DNA of 64,000 nucleotides from Phaeovibrio sulfidiphilus (GCF_014861485.1 NZ_JACZHT010000004.1:62001-126000), one strand, 5' to 3'. Counted from the stretch's first letter, positions 40,516 through 49,700 are shown. Notes: a model not told the origin generated them from the letters alone. Translations and numbers: made by a program.

Positions 40516-43149
40516 TTAGGTCGCGATAACGGGCAGGGAGATCCAGAACGTTGTCCCGAAGCCGACAACGCTTTCCACTCCGACGGTGCCACCCCATGCT
40601 TCCACAAGACCGTGTACCACGGCAAGTCCCATTCCGGTTCCCTTTCCCTCGGCCTTTGTGGTGAAGAACGGATCGAAGATGCGATTGCAGGTGGTCAGGT
40701 CCATTCCGGGGCCCTGGTCGCGCACGGTGATGCGCACCCGGCCGATCTCCTTCTGGGAGCGCAGGGTCACGGTGGCCACGCCGCGGCCCCCCATGGCGTC
40801 GGCGGCGTTGGTCAGAAGGTTGAGGACAACCTGGGACAGTTCGGTGGTGTTGGCCAGGACCTCGGCGTCTGTGGGCTCGATGTCCGTGTCCACCCGCAGG
40901 CGCGGAATGCCCTTGCAGGCGAAGGCCAGGGCCTTGTTCAGCTCGGCGGCGATGCGGATGGCGTGGCGGTCCGACGGCGCCTGGCGCCCGAAGGCGAGGA
41001 TGGCCTTCACGATCTCCCGGGCCCGCAGGCCGCTTTCCTCGATGTCGGCCAGGGCGGCGCGGACGTACTCCTGGTCGTCGAGGCGCTTGGCGGCCTGGTA
41101 GGACATGCTCAGCATGGGCTGGAGCACGTTGTTGATCTCGTGGGCGATACCGCTGGCCATGCGTCCCAGGGCCTCCAGCCGCTGGGAGCGGATGTTCTCC
41201 TCCTGGAGGGCGCGCAGGTGGGTCACGTTGGTGGCCGCGCCCCGGTAGCCCAGAAGGTTGCCCCGGGTGTCGATCATGGGGAAGCCCGACAGGCGGACCC
41301 AGCAGGGGTCGAAGCCGGGAAGCTGGAGCTGGGCTGTCAGCCCGTGGAAGGCCGCCCGGCGCGAGAAGGCCGAGCGCAGCTCCTCCAGATCCGAGCTCTC
41401 GCCGCCGCCGGATGCGACGACCAGGAAGTCCGTGAGCCGGTGCCCGACGACGGGCCGTGTGCTGGAGCCCTCCACGTCCTCGAAGAACTTGGTGACGTCG
41501 GTCAGGCGTCCGGCCTTGTCGGTTTCCCAGAACCAGTCCATGGAGGACTCGTGCCAGGGCGGGAAGGAACGGGGCTCGCCTCCGCTCCGGGGGTCGGTCT
41601 TGCGGACCCGGGCCTCGAAGACCCGCCGCGACAGGAACATGCGCAGCGAGTGCGCGAGCTCGTGATCCAGGGAGCTGAAGGGCAGGGTCCGGTCCTGCTG
41701 GTCCTCCTCCCAGCGGGAGAAGGCAAACGAGCCGTTGCCGGGACGGGGCGCCGACGCGCCGCGGGACGGTCTCAGTCCCGCCCAGTGGATGCTCTGGCGG
41801 ATGGCCGGGCGGCCGATCAGCAGGAAGTCCTCCCGGGGCTGGTCCGAAAGGGGGATCAGGATGCCCCCCGCAAAGCCGGGGCCCAGGTCCGGAGGCACCT
41901 TGATCAGTCCCTTGAAGGTGTCCGTCACCACCAGGGGCTCGTCGACGGCGAAGGCGACCTTGGGGCCGTCCCAGGGGCCCGAGGGCGTCCAGCACCGGCC
42001 CCGCAGGGACAGCAGCCCGTCCGACGCGGAGAAAAGCGAGAGGATCTCCCCAAGGGAGCCGGCAAGGGCGTCCTCCAGGGGGGTGGATTCCGAAATCCGG
42101 ATGTCGAGGGTCTCCACCAGCCGGGACAGGCGGCCGCGCCGGTCGGCGCTTTCGGTATTTTCCAGGTTCCGGATCTCTCCGGCCATGACCCGCACAAACA
42201 CCTGGATCGCGCCCATGACCGCCGGGTCCAGGGGCCGGGGCGAGGGGTGGTGGCACAGCAGGAGCCCCCAGGGCTGGTCATCGACCAGGATGGCCACCGC
42301 CAGCCGGGCCCGGACCCCCAGACCCCGCATGTACTGGAGCCAGGCAAGCGGCGGCGCCGCTAGGTGGGCCTCGGAGGGGGGGAAGGCCCGCATGGGGCCA
42401 CCGCCGATGTTCAGCACCGGCTGAAGGGGAGCCTCCACATCCGGGACCGCCGAGAGCGGCATGGTCGAGAACGTGTCCCGGTAATTGAACAGGACATCCG
42501 AGGCCGGAAAGCGGCCCCCGAGGAACGGCGGCAGCGGGGAGGTCTTGCGCAGCTTCTCGGCCACCACGTCCCCGTCCCCGTAGTCGGTGAACCGGAACAC
42601 CATGACCTGGTCGTAGCCCGTCAGCCGGGAGACGGCCCGGACCGCGTTCTCGCACAGGGACTGGACGTCGTTCAGGCCCGGGGCCCGGCCGAACGAGAAC
42701 AGGAACGGCACCAGGGGATCGGGACGGCTGCTGGCGGCGGGCCACATCTCGATCATGATCTGGGAGGGCACCACCTTCCGGACCGTGGCCTCGCAGGCCG
42801 TGCCGTCCGCGAGATGCAGGCGGAACGGGTCCAGGGGGCTCAGGCGCGTCACGTGCCCGGCGCGCCGCAGACACTGGGCCAGGGACACCTCGTCCAGCAG
42901 GTCGGCCAGGAACAGGGCCTTCGGGTGTGCCGGGCGTCCGGCCTCGGGGCCGGGGCCGGGGCCGGAGTGGCCCTGCCCGTTCGCCTGGAGGCGCCCGTAC
43001 AGGTTTCGCGACAGGGCAAGGACGCGGCAGTCCCGCTCGTCAGCCAGAAGAAAATCACCGTGGGACTGGATGGAGAAGGCCTCCTCCAGTCCGCAGGGAG
43101 GTCTTTTTCCGGTCTGCTCTGTGGTCTGCGATGTCACGCGTCTCTCCAT
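40516..43149 (-). CDS. phytochrome-like sensor histidine kinase with degenerate chromophore pocket (877 aa)
   Basis: Order: PAS-like (~25-140), GAF (~150-320), PHY (~330-510), PAS (~560-655), HisKA with phospho-acceptor His670 in Gly-Ile-Ala-His-Glu-Ile-Asn-Asn, HATPase with N-box Asn-Leu-Leu-Thr-Asn-Ala-Ala-Asp and Gly-Thr-Gly-Met-Gly-Leu. The family is recognised from Pro-Ala-Ser-Asp and Cys-His-His in GAF, and Ile-Gln-Ser-His-Gly in the PAS. But the Pro-Ala-Ser-Asp-Ile-Pro core is Pro-Ala-Ser-Asp-Val-Leu. The His of the Ser-Pro-x-His-x-x-Tyr-Leu motif is replaced (Ala-Pro-Pro-Leu-Ala). The PRxSF tongue motif of PHY is absent. The N-terminal Cys19 is a possible bilin attachment site but is offset. 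Light sensing is therefore uncertain. Confidence 0.85.
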   Translation of the reverse strand: MERRVTSQTTEQTGKRPPCGLEEAFSIQSHGDFLLADERDCRVLALSRNLYGRLQANGQGHSGPGPGPEAGRPAHPKALFLADLLDEVSLAQCLRRAGHVTRLSPLDPFRLHLADGTACEATVRKVVPSQIMIEMWPAASSRPDPLVPFLFSFGRAPGLNDVQSLCENAVRAVSRLTGYDQVMVFRFTDYGDGDVVAEKLRKTSPLPPFLGGRFPASDVLFNYRDTFSTMPLSAVPDVEAPLQPVLNIGGGPMRAFPPSEAHLAAPPLAWLQYMRGLGVRARLAVAILVDDQPWGLLLCHHPSPRPLDPAVMGAIQVFVRVMAGEIRNLENTESADRRGRLSRLVETLDIRISESTPLEDALAGSLGEILSLFSASDGLLSLRGRCWTPSGPWDGPKVAFAVDEPLVVTDTFKGLIKVPPDLGPGFAGGILIPLSDQPREDFLLIGRPAIRQSIHWAGLRPSRGASAPRPGNGSFAFSRWEEDQQDRTLPFSSLDHELAHSLRMFLSRRVFEARVRKTDPRSGGEPRSFPPWHESSMDWFWETDKAGRLTDVTKFFEDVEGSSTRPVVGHRLTDFLVVASGGGESSDLEELRSAFSRRAAFHGLTAQLQLPGFDPCWVRLSGFPMIDTRGNLLGYRGAATNVTHLRALQEENIRSQRLEALGRMASGIAHEINNVLQPMLSMSYQAAKRLDDQEYVRAALADIEESGLRAREIVKAILAFGRQAPSDRHAIRIAAELNKALAFACKGIPRLRVDTDIEPTDAEVLANTTELSQVVLNLLTNAADAMGGRGVATVTLRSQKEIGRVRITVRDQGPGMDLTTCNRIFDPFFTTKAEGKGTGMGLAVVHGLVEAWGGTVGVESVVGFGTTFWISLPVIAT

Positions 43150-43463
43150 GGTTCGGCCCGTTCCGGCGAGCGGCGGCCGCCTTGCGATACAGGATCAGGC
43201 ACGGCTTGAACAGGAGAACTTCCGGCCCGGCGGCGCGCCGGACCAGGCCGGGCTCCGCGTCCTTTCGGAGATCCGGACGAAAGGGTGTACAGCCTCTTGA
43301 CGGGCCGTTGGTGAGTCCCGGCCCTGTTCGCCCGGTGCAACCCTGGGGAAACCCGCCCACAGGCAGGGAGATCCCGGTACACACAACAGTGCACCGGCTG
43401 GGAAAGTTTTTCAATCAGTAAGAGCTGCCTCACGTTCCAAAGACCCCGTCCGGAGGGCGTGTT
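43150..43463. other. gene-free stretch of 314 bp
   Basis: Between the nitrilase gene end and the kinase gene start on the minus strand. It contains the kinase promoter region; nothing specific stands out. Confidence 0.4.
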
Positions 43464-44366
43464 TTATAGTCTTTCTACCGTAAAGGTCCGGTCATGCGCC
43501 AGGGACGGGATCCGGGAGCGGCTTTCGAGAACCTGTCCGGGATCGATGGACGCCAGGATCACGCCCTCGCCCTCGCCCCCGTCGGCGACAATCTCGCCCC
43601 AGGGGGAGATGATCAGCGAGTGCCCGAAGGTCCGTCGCCCGTCCTCGTGATGCCCGCTCTGGGCGGCCGCGATGACCCAGGCGCCGTTCTCGATGGCCCG
43701 CGCCCGCAGGAGCGGGTGCCAGTGGACCGTGCCTGTGGTGTGGGTGAAGGCGGCCGGAACCGCAAGCATGTCCGCTCCCGCCTGGGTCAGGGCCCGGTAC
43801 AGGGTCGGGAAGCGCAGGTCATAGCAGATGGACAGCCCCAGCGTCCCGAAGGGGGTCGGCAGCAGAACCGCCGAATCGCCGGGCGCGAAGGTCCGGCTTT
43901 CCCGGTAGGCCTCGCCGCCGGACAGGGCCGCGTCAAACAGGTGGATCTTGTCGTAGCGGGCCCGGATGTTCCCTTCCGGATCCAAAACCAGGGACCGGTT
44001 CAGGGCCCGTGGCGGCTCTCCCGGGGCGATGCCCGTTTCCGACTGGTCGGAGGGCTCGGGAAGGACGGCAAGGGAGCCCGTGTGGATCCAGGTTCCGGTG
44101 TCCCGGGCCAGTTGCCGCAGGGCGGCAACGCCGGGGTGGTCGTCCTCCCGGCGGATGCTCTCCAGGAGGGCGTCCCGGTTGCGGTCCATCAGGGTCGCGT
44201 TTTCCGGCAGGAAGACCATCTGTGCGCCGCCGGACACGGCTTCCCGGACCCGCAGCCGGATGGTGTCAACGTTGGCCGCAAGGCTCCGGCCGGAGGTCAT
44301 CTGGACGCAGCCCACCACGAAAGGGGCCGCCACACATGCGTTGGAATGCGGCAGCCCGTTTGTCAT
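43464..44366 (-). CDS. carbon-nitrogen hydrolase (nitrilase superfamily, NIT1-like)
   Basis: 300 aa. The catalytic triad is visible: Glu in Phe-Leu-Pro-Glu-Asn near residue 56, Lys in Tyr-Asp-Lys-Ile-His-Leu-Phe-Asp and Cys in Ile-Cys-Tyr-Asp-Leu-Arg-Phe-Pro. The strong similarity in these motifs is to the NIT1/YafV-like group that hydrolyses deaminated glutathione. GGAGCAG precedes the ATG. It follows grxC by 17 bp, a conserved alphaproteobacterial pair linking glutathione repair and glutaredoxin. Confidence 0.9.
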   Translation of the reverse strand: MTNGLPHSNACVAAPFVVGCVQMTSGRSLAANVDTIRLRVREAVSGGAQMVFLPENATLMDRNRDALLESIRREDDHPGVAALRQLARDTGTWIHTGSLAVLPEPSDQSETGIAPGEPPRALNRSLVLDPEGNIRARYDKIHLFDAALSGGEAYRESRTFAPGDSAVLLPTPFGTLGLSICYDLRFPTLYRALTQAGADMLAVPAAFTHTTGTVHWHPLLRARAIENGAWVIAAAQSGHHEDGRRTFGHSLIISPWGEIVADGGEGEGVILASIDPGQVLESRSRIPSLAHDRTFTVERL

Positions 44367-44383
44367 GGTCTGCTCCGTTCTTT

Positions 44384-44641
44384 TCAGGACACGAGAAGGG
44401 GGTCGAGGCCGTCACGGCTGTTCAGCGCCATCAGGTCGTCGCAGCCGCCGATGTGCTGGCCGTCGATGAAGATCTGGGGGACGGTGGTGCGTCCGCCTGC
44501 GCGCTGGATCATCTCCTCGCGGCGCTCGGGCTCCTCGGTGATGTCAATGATCTGGGGCTCCGCCTTCTTCTCCTCGAGCAGGGCGAGGGCGCGCCGGCAG
44601 TAGGGACAGGTGTGCCGCATATAGATTTCCACGGTTGCCAT
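44384..44641 (-). CDS. grxC: glutaredoxin 3
   Basis: 85 aa. Dithiol active site Cys12-Pro-Tyr-Cys15, the cis-proline motif Thr-Val-Pro-Gln-Ile and the Gly-Gly-Cys-Asp-Asp glutathione-binding loop. A cytosolic glutathione-dependent reductant of disulfides. First gene of a pair with the nitrilase. Confidence 0.95.
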   Translation of the reverse strand: MATVEIYMRHTCPYCRRALALLEEKKAEPQIIDITEEPERREEMIQRAGGRTTVPQIFIDGQHIGGCDDLMALNSRDGLDPLLVS

Positions 44642-44732
44642 GTTTCGATTCCTTTTTTGGATTAAAGGTTTTCAAAGCGTCGCCTTCCCGAGGGGGAGGA
44701 CGACCGTAACGGTCACTCCGGGAGGGCGGGCC

Positions 44733-45353
44733 CTAGGCACACTCTCCTTTGCGGTTGCGGTTGCTGTTGCCGAGATCGAGAAGCCCCAGAAGATAGTGCA
44801 CGCTCTCCCTCAGGTCGGAGACCTCGGGAAAGCGCTCCTCCACCTGGTGGAGGACGGGGACAAGGGACGGGGTCGCCATGCTCGCCAGCGCATCCAGGGC
44901 GGCGCGGCACACCCCCGGATCCTGGTCGCGGGCCAGAACGCTCTCGAGCCAGTGGGAGACCTCGGGGTTGGGCAGATCGCGGGCAATGGTCACGCCGATC
45001 GTGCGAAGCGCGGGGGATTCGTCCGTCAGAAGAGCCCGCACCACGGGCTCGCTGCGTGCGCCCAGGACGCGCAGGATGTCCGCACCGACGATTCGCACCG
45101 CCGGCTCCGGAGCCCTGAGAAGGGGGAGAACCCCCATCACCACCGCGTCTGAGCCGATGGCCACCAGCGCGCTTTCCAGGGCGCCGAACACCCGGGTGTC
45201 CTTTTCCACCCGCAGGCGGGCCACAAGAAGGGGAACCGTGTCCGGATAGGAGGCAGCCGCCAGAGCCGCGGCGTGGCGCTCGTCGGGGCGGGTGTCCCAG
45301 AGCGACCCCGCCACCGAAACCATATCCGGGAAACGGGTGTTTCGCGTGCTCAT
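44733..45353 (-). CDS. HEAT-repeat protein (206 aa)
   Basis: Start at the ATG complementary to 45351-45353, with GGGAGGGGA upstream. The protein is built of ~30-residue helical pairs with the HEAT pattern (Ala-x-Leu-x5-Asp-x3-Val-Arg), four to five units. No catalytic residues; likely a protein-binding scaffold. In phycobilisome organisms similar repeats occur in lyases, but nothing here supports that. The C-terminal tail is Asn/Arg-rich. Next to grxC (91 bp). Confidence 0.75.
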   Translation of the reverse strand: MSTRNTRFPDMVSVAGSLWDTRPDERHAAALAAASYPDTVPLLVARLRVEKDTRVFGALESALVAIGSDAVVMGVLPLLRAPEPAVRIVGADILRVLGARSEPVVRALLTDESPALRTIGVTIARDLPNPEVSHWLESVLARDQDPGVCRAALDALASMATPSLVPVLHQVEERFPEVSDLRESVHYLLGLLDLGNSNRNRKGECA

Positions 45354-45995
45354 TGTCCCCTCCCGCAGCGGGGACGGCCGGCCTGCTCCTGCCGGACCCA
45401 GAGGACCGGCTCCGCGCACGCGCACACACAGCGGCCAGCGCTGACGCGCCGACACCGACTGACGCCCTTTGCACGAGTTCGCGGAAATTTCATGGAAACC
45501 TTTCCCGGGACGGCGCCGGTCCCGGGACATGCCCGGTGCCGTTTGCCTCAAGCCAAAAATACATTTCACCCGTTATGCCAGTTTTCCAGTCTTTAGACAA
45601 TATAAAGAGTGTTAGAGAAACAAGTCGCTGATTTATCGGGTTACGTGTGGACGAACGGGGCGCTGTTTCAGAAATGTCAGCCCGTGGTCACGCCAGGGGG
45701 GATATGATTGCTCTGCGGCACCCGGTCGAGCGCCAGTGAAGCGCCGCACGGGTGGCGGGCAGGATTTGGAACGGGCTGAAAAACCGGGGGCCCGTTACTG
45801 TCCGGCGGTGGTGTTTCTGTGCCCGGTCACGGCGCAGCGGTTGTCCGCCCCGGTTCCGGAACTCTGAAACCGGCAGCCGTCACCTGCAGGGGCCGGCGGA
45901 CGCTCTCCCGAATCGCCCGGGAGTGTGTGTCGGTCCCACCCGGAGCCTCGCTGGCCCGTACAGGAAAAGGCCCGGCGGCGGGTGCACCGTGCCCT
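45354..45995. other. gene-free stretch of 642 bp
   Basis: Upstream of the HEAT-repeat gene. AT-rich at 45560-45650 with TATATT on the minus strand, probably the promoter of that gene. No supported gene elsewhere in it. Confidence 0.45.
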
Positions 45996-46559
45996 TTAGC
46001 GCGGCGCACCCGGGGGGCGGGGACCGCACAGTGTTTTCAGGCGCTCGAACGTTTCGGCAGGGATCTCGATCTCGGCAACGCTTGTAAAAGTTTGCAGCGC
46101 AACACGCCCGTCCGGGGACCGGCGAAGTGTGTAGAGCGGGCTGAAGAGGTCCACTGCCTCTTTTTTAAGTTCGAGATAGCCCAGGAACACCGGATAGTCT
46201 GTCTGGAAAAGATCCAGCTCCACATTCTTTCGTGCAACAATGAGGGTAAGGGAGTCAAGCAGGCCCGACAGATCGGGGTTCACCCGGCATCGGCGGGGCG
46301 CATCCCCGTTGCTGTAGGTGATCAGAACCGAAAACGGGTCATTCGGAACCGATCTTTGGGCCGTCAGGTTCAGAGACTCGTCCGAAATCGCCACCACCAT
46401 CGTGTCCTCTTGCCCAAACTCTGCAAGGTGGTCGCCCGGTTGGTAAACAAAAGGCTTCGGATTGAGCACGATCCAGGATCCGTACAGTGCACCCGCAAGA
46501 AAGAGCAGGAGACCGAGAAAAAGCAAAAAAGTGCTTTTTGCGATGAATTTTGCGTTCAT
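45996..46559 (-). CDS. membrane-anchored protein of unknown function (187 aa)
   Basis: Start at the ATG complementary to 46557-46559. A single membrane span at residues ~8-28 (Phe-Leu-Leu-Phe-Leu-Gly-Leu-Leu-Leu-Phe) is followed by a soluble, mostly beta domain facing the periplasm by the positive-inside rule. Two cysteines only, one late. I do not recognise the family. It is monocistronic; codon use includes more AT-rich codons than its neighbours. Confidence 0.6.
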   Translation of the reverse strand: MNAKFIAKSTFLLFLGLLLFLAGALYGSWIVLNPKPFVYQPGDHLAEFGQEDTMVVAISDESLNLTAQRSVPNDPFSVLITYSNGDAPRRCRVNPDLSGLLDSLTLIVARKNVELDLFQTDYPVFLGYLELKKEAVDLFSPLYTLRRSPDGRVALQTFTSVAEIEIPAETFERLKTLCGPRPPGAPR

Positions 46560-46712
46560 TCCACGATGACCCTTGTTCCGTCCGGTGCCCAATAAAAAAG
46601 GGCGCGAGCGTCAGCCTCCTGCAGGCGCACGCATCCTCGCGACCCGACCCAGTCCGAAGCCCGTCTGGCGGTCCTCATAATATCAAAGTTGATGGCGCCG
46701 TGGTATTGGTGA

Positions 46713-46916
46713 ATGGCGTGTGCGTTTACTGGAGGGACGCTGTTCCGCTTTTTTGTGCTCGTGTTATTGCTCGCGTCCTCCGGTTTTTTTCTGTCGATTT
46801 TAAAGGTTCCCGTTTTTTTGACCCCGGGGCAGGGGCTAAGGGGGCAGGGGGCGCCCCCGGGAACCCGGGCGCAAAAAAAGCTTGACCCGGCCCGGTCGGG
46901 AAAACACTATGGGTGA
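46713..46916 (+). CDS. possible small hydrophobic protein (67 aa)
   Basis: ATG to stop without interruption. The first half is strongly hydrophobic (Phe-Phe-Val-Leu-Val-Leu-Leu-Leu-Ala and Phe-Phe-Leu-Ser-Ile-Leu), compatible with one membrane span; the second half is Gly/Arg/Pro-rich and looks like the read-through of GC-rich spacer. No good ribosome site. It may be chance, favoured by the local AT-rich block. Confidence 0.2.
   Translation: MACAFTGGTLFRFFVLVLLLASSGFFLSILKVPVFLTPGQGLRGQGAPPGTRAQKKLDPARSGKHYG
46882..46910 (+). promoter_or_regulatory. predicted promoter of leuA
   Basis: TTGACC (46882-46887), 17-nt spacer, CACTAT (46905-46910). Transcription from here would make a leader of about 380 nt. 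Confidence 0.45.
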
Positions 46917-46958
46917 CCGACTTCTTTATGGATCAGTCCGGACTCACGTGGTCTCGTC

Positions 46959-47000
46959 ATGAAACACTGCGGAAATACCCTGACCCTACGCCTCATCTGA
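46959..47000 (+). CDS. possible leuA leader peptide (13 aa)
   Basis: ATG followed by 12 codons and TGA, encoding a peptide ending Thr-Leu-Thr-Leu-Arg-Leu-Ile, with Leu codons CTG, CTA and CTC. CTA is rare in this GC-rich genome. It ends one base before a strong hairpin (47002-47021), the geometry of a ribosome-mediated attenuator. The ribosome site is weak, so this is tentative. Confidence 0.35.
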   Translation: MKHCGNTLTLRLI

Positions 47001-47001
47001 A

Positions 47002-47021
47002 GCGGCCCGCGAACGGGCCGC
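47002..47021 (+). promoter_or_regulatory. hairpin in the leuA leader
   Basis: GCGGCCCG-CGAA-CGGGCCGC, a perfect 8-bp stem with a four-base loop, one base after the leader-peptide stop. No T-run, so not itself a terminator. Confidence 0.55.
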
Positions 47022-47297
47022 CGCTCGTCCCTGGCGTCCCTTGTGCAAACGGGTTTTCCGAATCCATGAAGTCCTCCATTTCCCACAGCCCGACATGGTC
47101 TCCGGCGTTTTGCGCCCGGTTCCGGCGTCGTGCGCGCACCTTGCCCGCGCCCGTGCCCTCCCGGAGCCTGTCGTGCATCCTGCGACTAACGTCCGGCCGA
47201 CCGGCCCGGCGGCAGCCCGGCGGCCGTCCCGCGTTCCAGCCGTAGACATTCCGAACATGCCGGAGACCCCGGCCCCGCTTCCCGAGGAGACTTTTCC

Positions 47298-48983
47298 ATG
47301 ACCTACGCCGTCAATCCTGCAAAGAAATACGTTCCCATGCCCGCGTTCGCCTACCGGGACCGCACCTGGCCGGACGCGCTGATCACCCGCCCCCCCGTGT
47401 GGTGTGCCGTCGACCTGCGTGACGGAAACCAGGCGCTGGTCGAGCCCATGGGCACCGAGCGCAAGCTGGCGCTCTACCGGTTGCTGCTGGAGATCGGGTT
47501 CCGGGAGATCGAGGTGGGCTTTCCGGCCGCCTCCCAGACGGACTTCGATTTCCTGCGCCATCTGATCGAGAACGACATGATCCCCGAGGGGGTCACGATC
47601 CAGGTGCTGACCCAGGCCCGCAAGGAGCTGATCGACCGCACGTTCGAGGCCCTGGACGGAGCCCCGAGCTCCATTGTCCACCTGTATAACTCCACGTCGA
47701 CGCTCCAGCGCCGTGTTGTCTTCAACATGGACCGGGACGGCATCCGCCAGCTGGCCATCGACGGGGCCAAGATGGTGCGCGAGGGGGCGCAGAAGGCCCG
47801 CGGTGACGTGCGCTTCCAGTACTCTCCCGAGAGCTTCACCGGCACCGAGATGGACTACGCCCTCGAGGTTTGCGAGGCGGTCATGGACGTCTTCGAGCCC
47901 ACCGTGGACAAGCCCCTGATCTTGAACCTGCCCGCAACCGTGGAGATGAACACCCCGAACGTTTATGCGGACCAGATCGAGTGGTTCTCGAAGAACGTGA
48001 AGAACCGCGAGACCGTGCTCATCAGCTCGCATCCCCATAACGACCGGGGCACCGCCGTTGCCGCGGCCGAGTTCGCCATCATGGCCGGGGCCGACCGCAT
48101 CGAGGGCACCTTGTTCGGAAACGGCGAGCGCACCGGAAACGTGGACCTGGTGACCCTGGCCCTGAACATGTTCACCCAGGGCGTCCACCCGGGTCTGGAC
48201 TTCTCGAACATCGGCCACGTCCGGGCGGTGGCGGAGACCTGCAACCTGATGCCGGTCCACGCCCGCCACCCCTACGGCGGCGACCTGGTGTTCACCGCGT
48301 TCTCGGGCTCGCACCAGGATGCCATCAACAAAGGCATGAAGGTCATGCGCGAGACCAACGCCGAGGTCTGGGAGGTTCCCTACCTGCCCATCGACCCGCA
48401 GGACATCGGCCGCAGCTACGAGGCTGTGATCCGCGTCAACAGCCAGTCCGGCAAGGGCGGCGTGGCCTACATCATGGAGCAGGAGTACGGCATCCGCCTG
48501 CCCCGGGCGCTCCAGGTCGAGTTCTCCGGCATCATCCAGAAGATCGCGGACGAGACCGGGCGCGAGATCGTGCCCGCCATGATCTGGGACACCTTCGAGG
48601 CCACCTACCTGAACTCGGATCACCCCTACGCCTTCATCCAGCACCGCACAATCCCCACCTCCGGGGATCCGAACGTCCGGGCCCTGACCGCCGACGTGAA
48701 GGTGAACGGCGCGGTGCGGACCATCGCGGGCGAGGGCTCGGGTCCGATCGAGGCCCTGGTGAACGCCATCCGCGGCGACGGCGGCCCCGCCATGGTGATC
48801 GAGGACTACGAGGAGCACACCCTGCGCCCCGGCTCGGATGCCCAGGCCATCACGTATGTGCGCGCCCATGACGCCGACGGCACAATCCGCCACGGCGTGG
48901 GTATCGATGCCAACATCGTGGTCTCGGCCCTGAAGGCGGTTCTGTCGGCCGCCAACCACCTGGCCCGCACGACCGGCGCCTGA
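47298..48983 (+). CDS. leuA: 2-isopropylmalate synthase (LeuA type 2)
   Basis: 561 aa, the long bacterial type. The DRE-TIM catalytic part has Asp-Leu-Arg-Asp-Gly-Asn-Gln near residue 41 and His-x-His (Ser-Ser-His-Pro-His-Asn-Asp-Arg-Gly) for the metal; the C-terminal regulatory domain (about residues 425-560) binds leucine for feedback inhibition. Condenses acetyl-CoA with 2-oxoisovalerate, the first committed step of leucine synthesis. AGGAG precedes the ATG. A strong inverted repeat follows the stop. Confidence 0.97.
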   Translation: MTYAVNPAKKYVPMPAFAYRDRTWPDALITRPPVWCAVDLRDGNQALVEPMGTERKLALYRLLLEIGFREIEVGFPAASQTDFDFLRHLIENDMIPEGVTIQVLTQARKELIDRTFEALDGAPSSIVHLYNSTSTLQRRVVFNMDRDGIRQLAIDGAKMVREGAQKARGDVRFQYSPESFTGTEMDYALEVCEAVMDVFEPTVDKPLILNLPATVEMNTPNVYADQIEWFSKNVKNRETVLISSHPHNDRGTAVAAAEFAIMAGADRIEGTLFGNGERTGNVDLVTLALNMFTQGVHPGLDFSNIGHVRAVAETCNLMPVHARHPYGGDLVFTAFSGSHQDAINKGMKVMRETNAEVWEVPYLPIDPQDIGRSYEAVIRVNSQSGKGGVAYIMEQEYGIRLPRALQVEFSGIIQKIADETGREIVPAMIWDTFEATYLNSDHPYAFIQHRTIPTSGDPNVRALTADVKVNGAVRTIAGEGSGPIEALVNAIRGDGGPAMVIEDYEEHTLRPGSDAQAITYVRAHDADGTIRHGVGIDANIVVSALKAVLSAANHLARTTGA

Positions 48984-49700
48984 GGACGCCGGGCCCCGGA
49001 TCCCCTCCCTTCGCGCCTGTGAAACGCGGGGAGGGGATCCGGCGGCCCCCTCCACCGTCCCGCAGTTTTCCCGTTCCTGACTTTATCCCTCCCTCCCTCC
49101 CCCTTCCTTCCTCCGGCACACCGCCGCCCCACCCTCGGGCGAGCGCGGCCCGGTGTCGGCCTTCGGCTGTCTGGAATGTGGGGGTGGGTTCGGGCGTGGG
49201 GTGTCAGGTTCCGGTCCGTTCTGCGCCGGGGGCGTCGGGATCGGGCCCGCGCAACGGCCTTTTCCGGGCGGACGGGAGCGGGACGGCGCGTGCTTTTTTC
49301 GGACCGGTGCCGGTCCTCTCTTCTCTTATGCCCGGAGCCTCTGCCGCCGGTCGGGTGGGGCGGCCGCGCCCCGTGGGGTGTGCCCCTGGCCGGCCCGCCT
49401 TTACACGCCTGTCCGCCGGGAGGGGCACGCTCCCTTTGGTTGTGTCGGTCGGGCGCGGTGGGCCCGCGCTCCGGCGCCGTCCCGTCCCAGGAACCGGAAG
49501 CCGGTCGGGCGCGTCCGGGGCCGGGTGTCGGGAACCACAGGCCTTCCGGGCGCCCGGGAGGCTCTCCGCCGGACTTCCGGGGACTTTGCCCCGCACGGGG
49601 CCGCCCGAAAATACGGCTTGTGAAAACTCTTCTAAATCAACCCGTTTTCAGCGATAATTACCCGTTCCCGCCGTCCTTCCCTCCCATCTGGTGCGAAAGC
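48984..49700. other. gene-free stretch of 717 bp
   Basis: Begins with the leuA inverted repeat (48996-49042). The rest is GC-rich with overlapping frames that lack ribosome sites. The end (49610-49670) is AT-rich, with GATAAT at 49654-49659, the likely promoter region of the mla operon. Confidence 0.5.
48996..49042 (+). terminator. 14-bp inverted repeat downstream of leuA
   Basis: CCGGATCCCCTCCC (48996-49009) is perfectly complementary to GGGAGGGGATCCGG (49029-49042), 19-nt loop. No T-run follows, so a terminator or a 3' stability hairpin. Confidence 0.65.

Larger units (their letters stand above)
46560..47297. other. gene-free stretch of 738 bp upstream of leuA
   Basis: Contains an AT-rich block (46680-46830) with a small membrane-like frame, a promoter candidate (46882-46910), a short leucine-rich leader frame (46959-47000) and a GC hairpin (47002-47021). 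Together these look like a regulatory leader of leuA. Confidence 0.5.

Noticed and set aside
46713-46916. Small hydrophobic frame taken as the leuA leader peptide
   Set aside because: Although Leu-rich it is too long, lies before the best promoter match and has no hairpin in the right place. The frame at 46959-47000 fits better.
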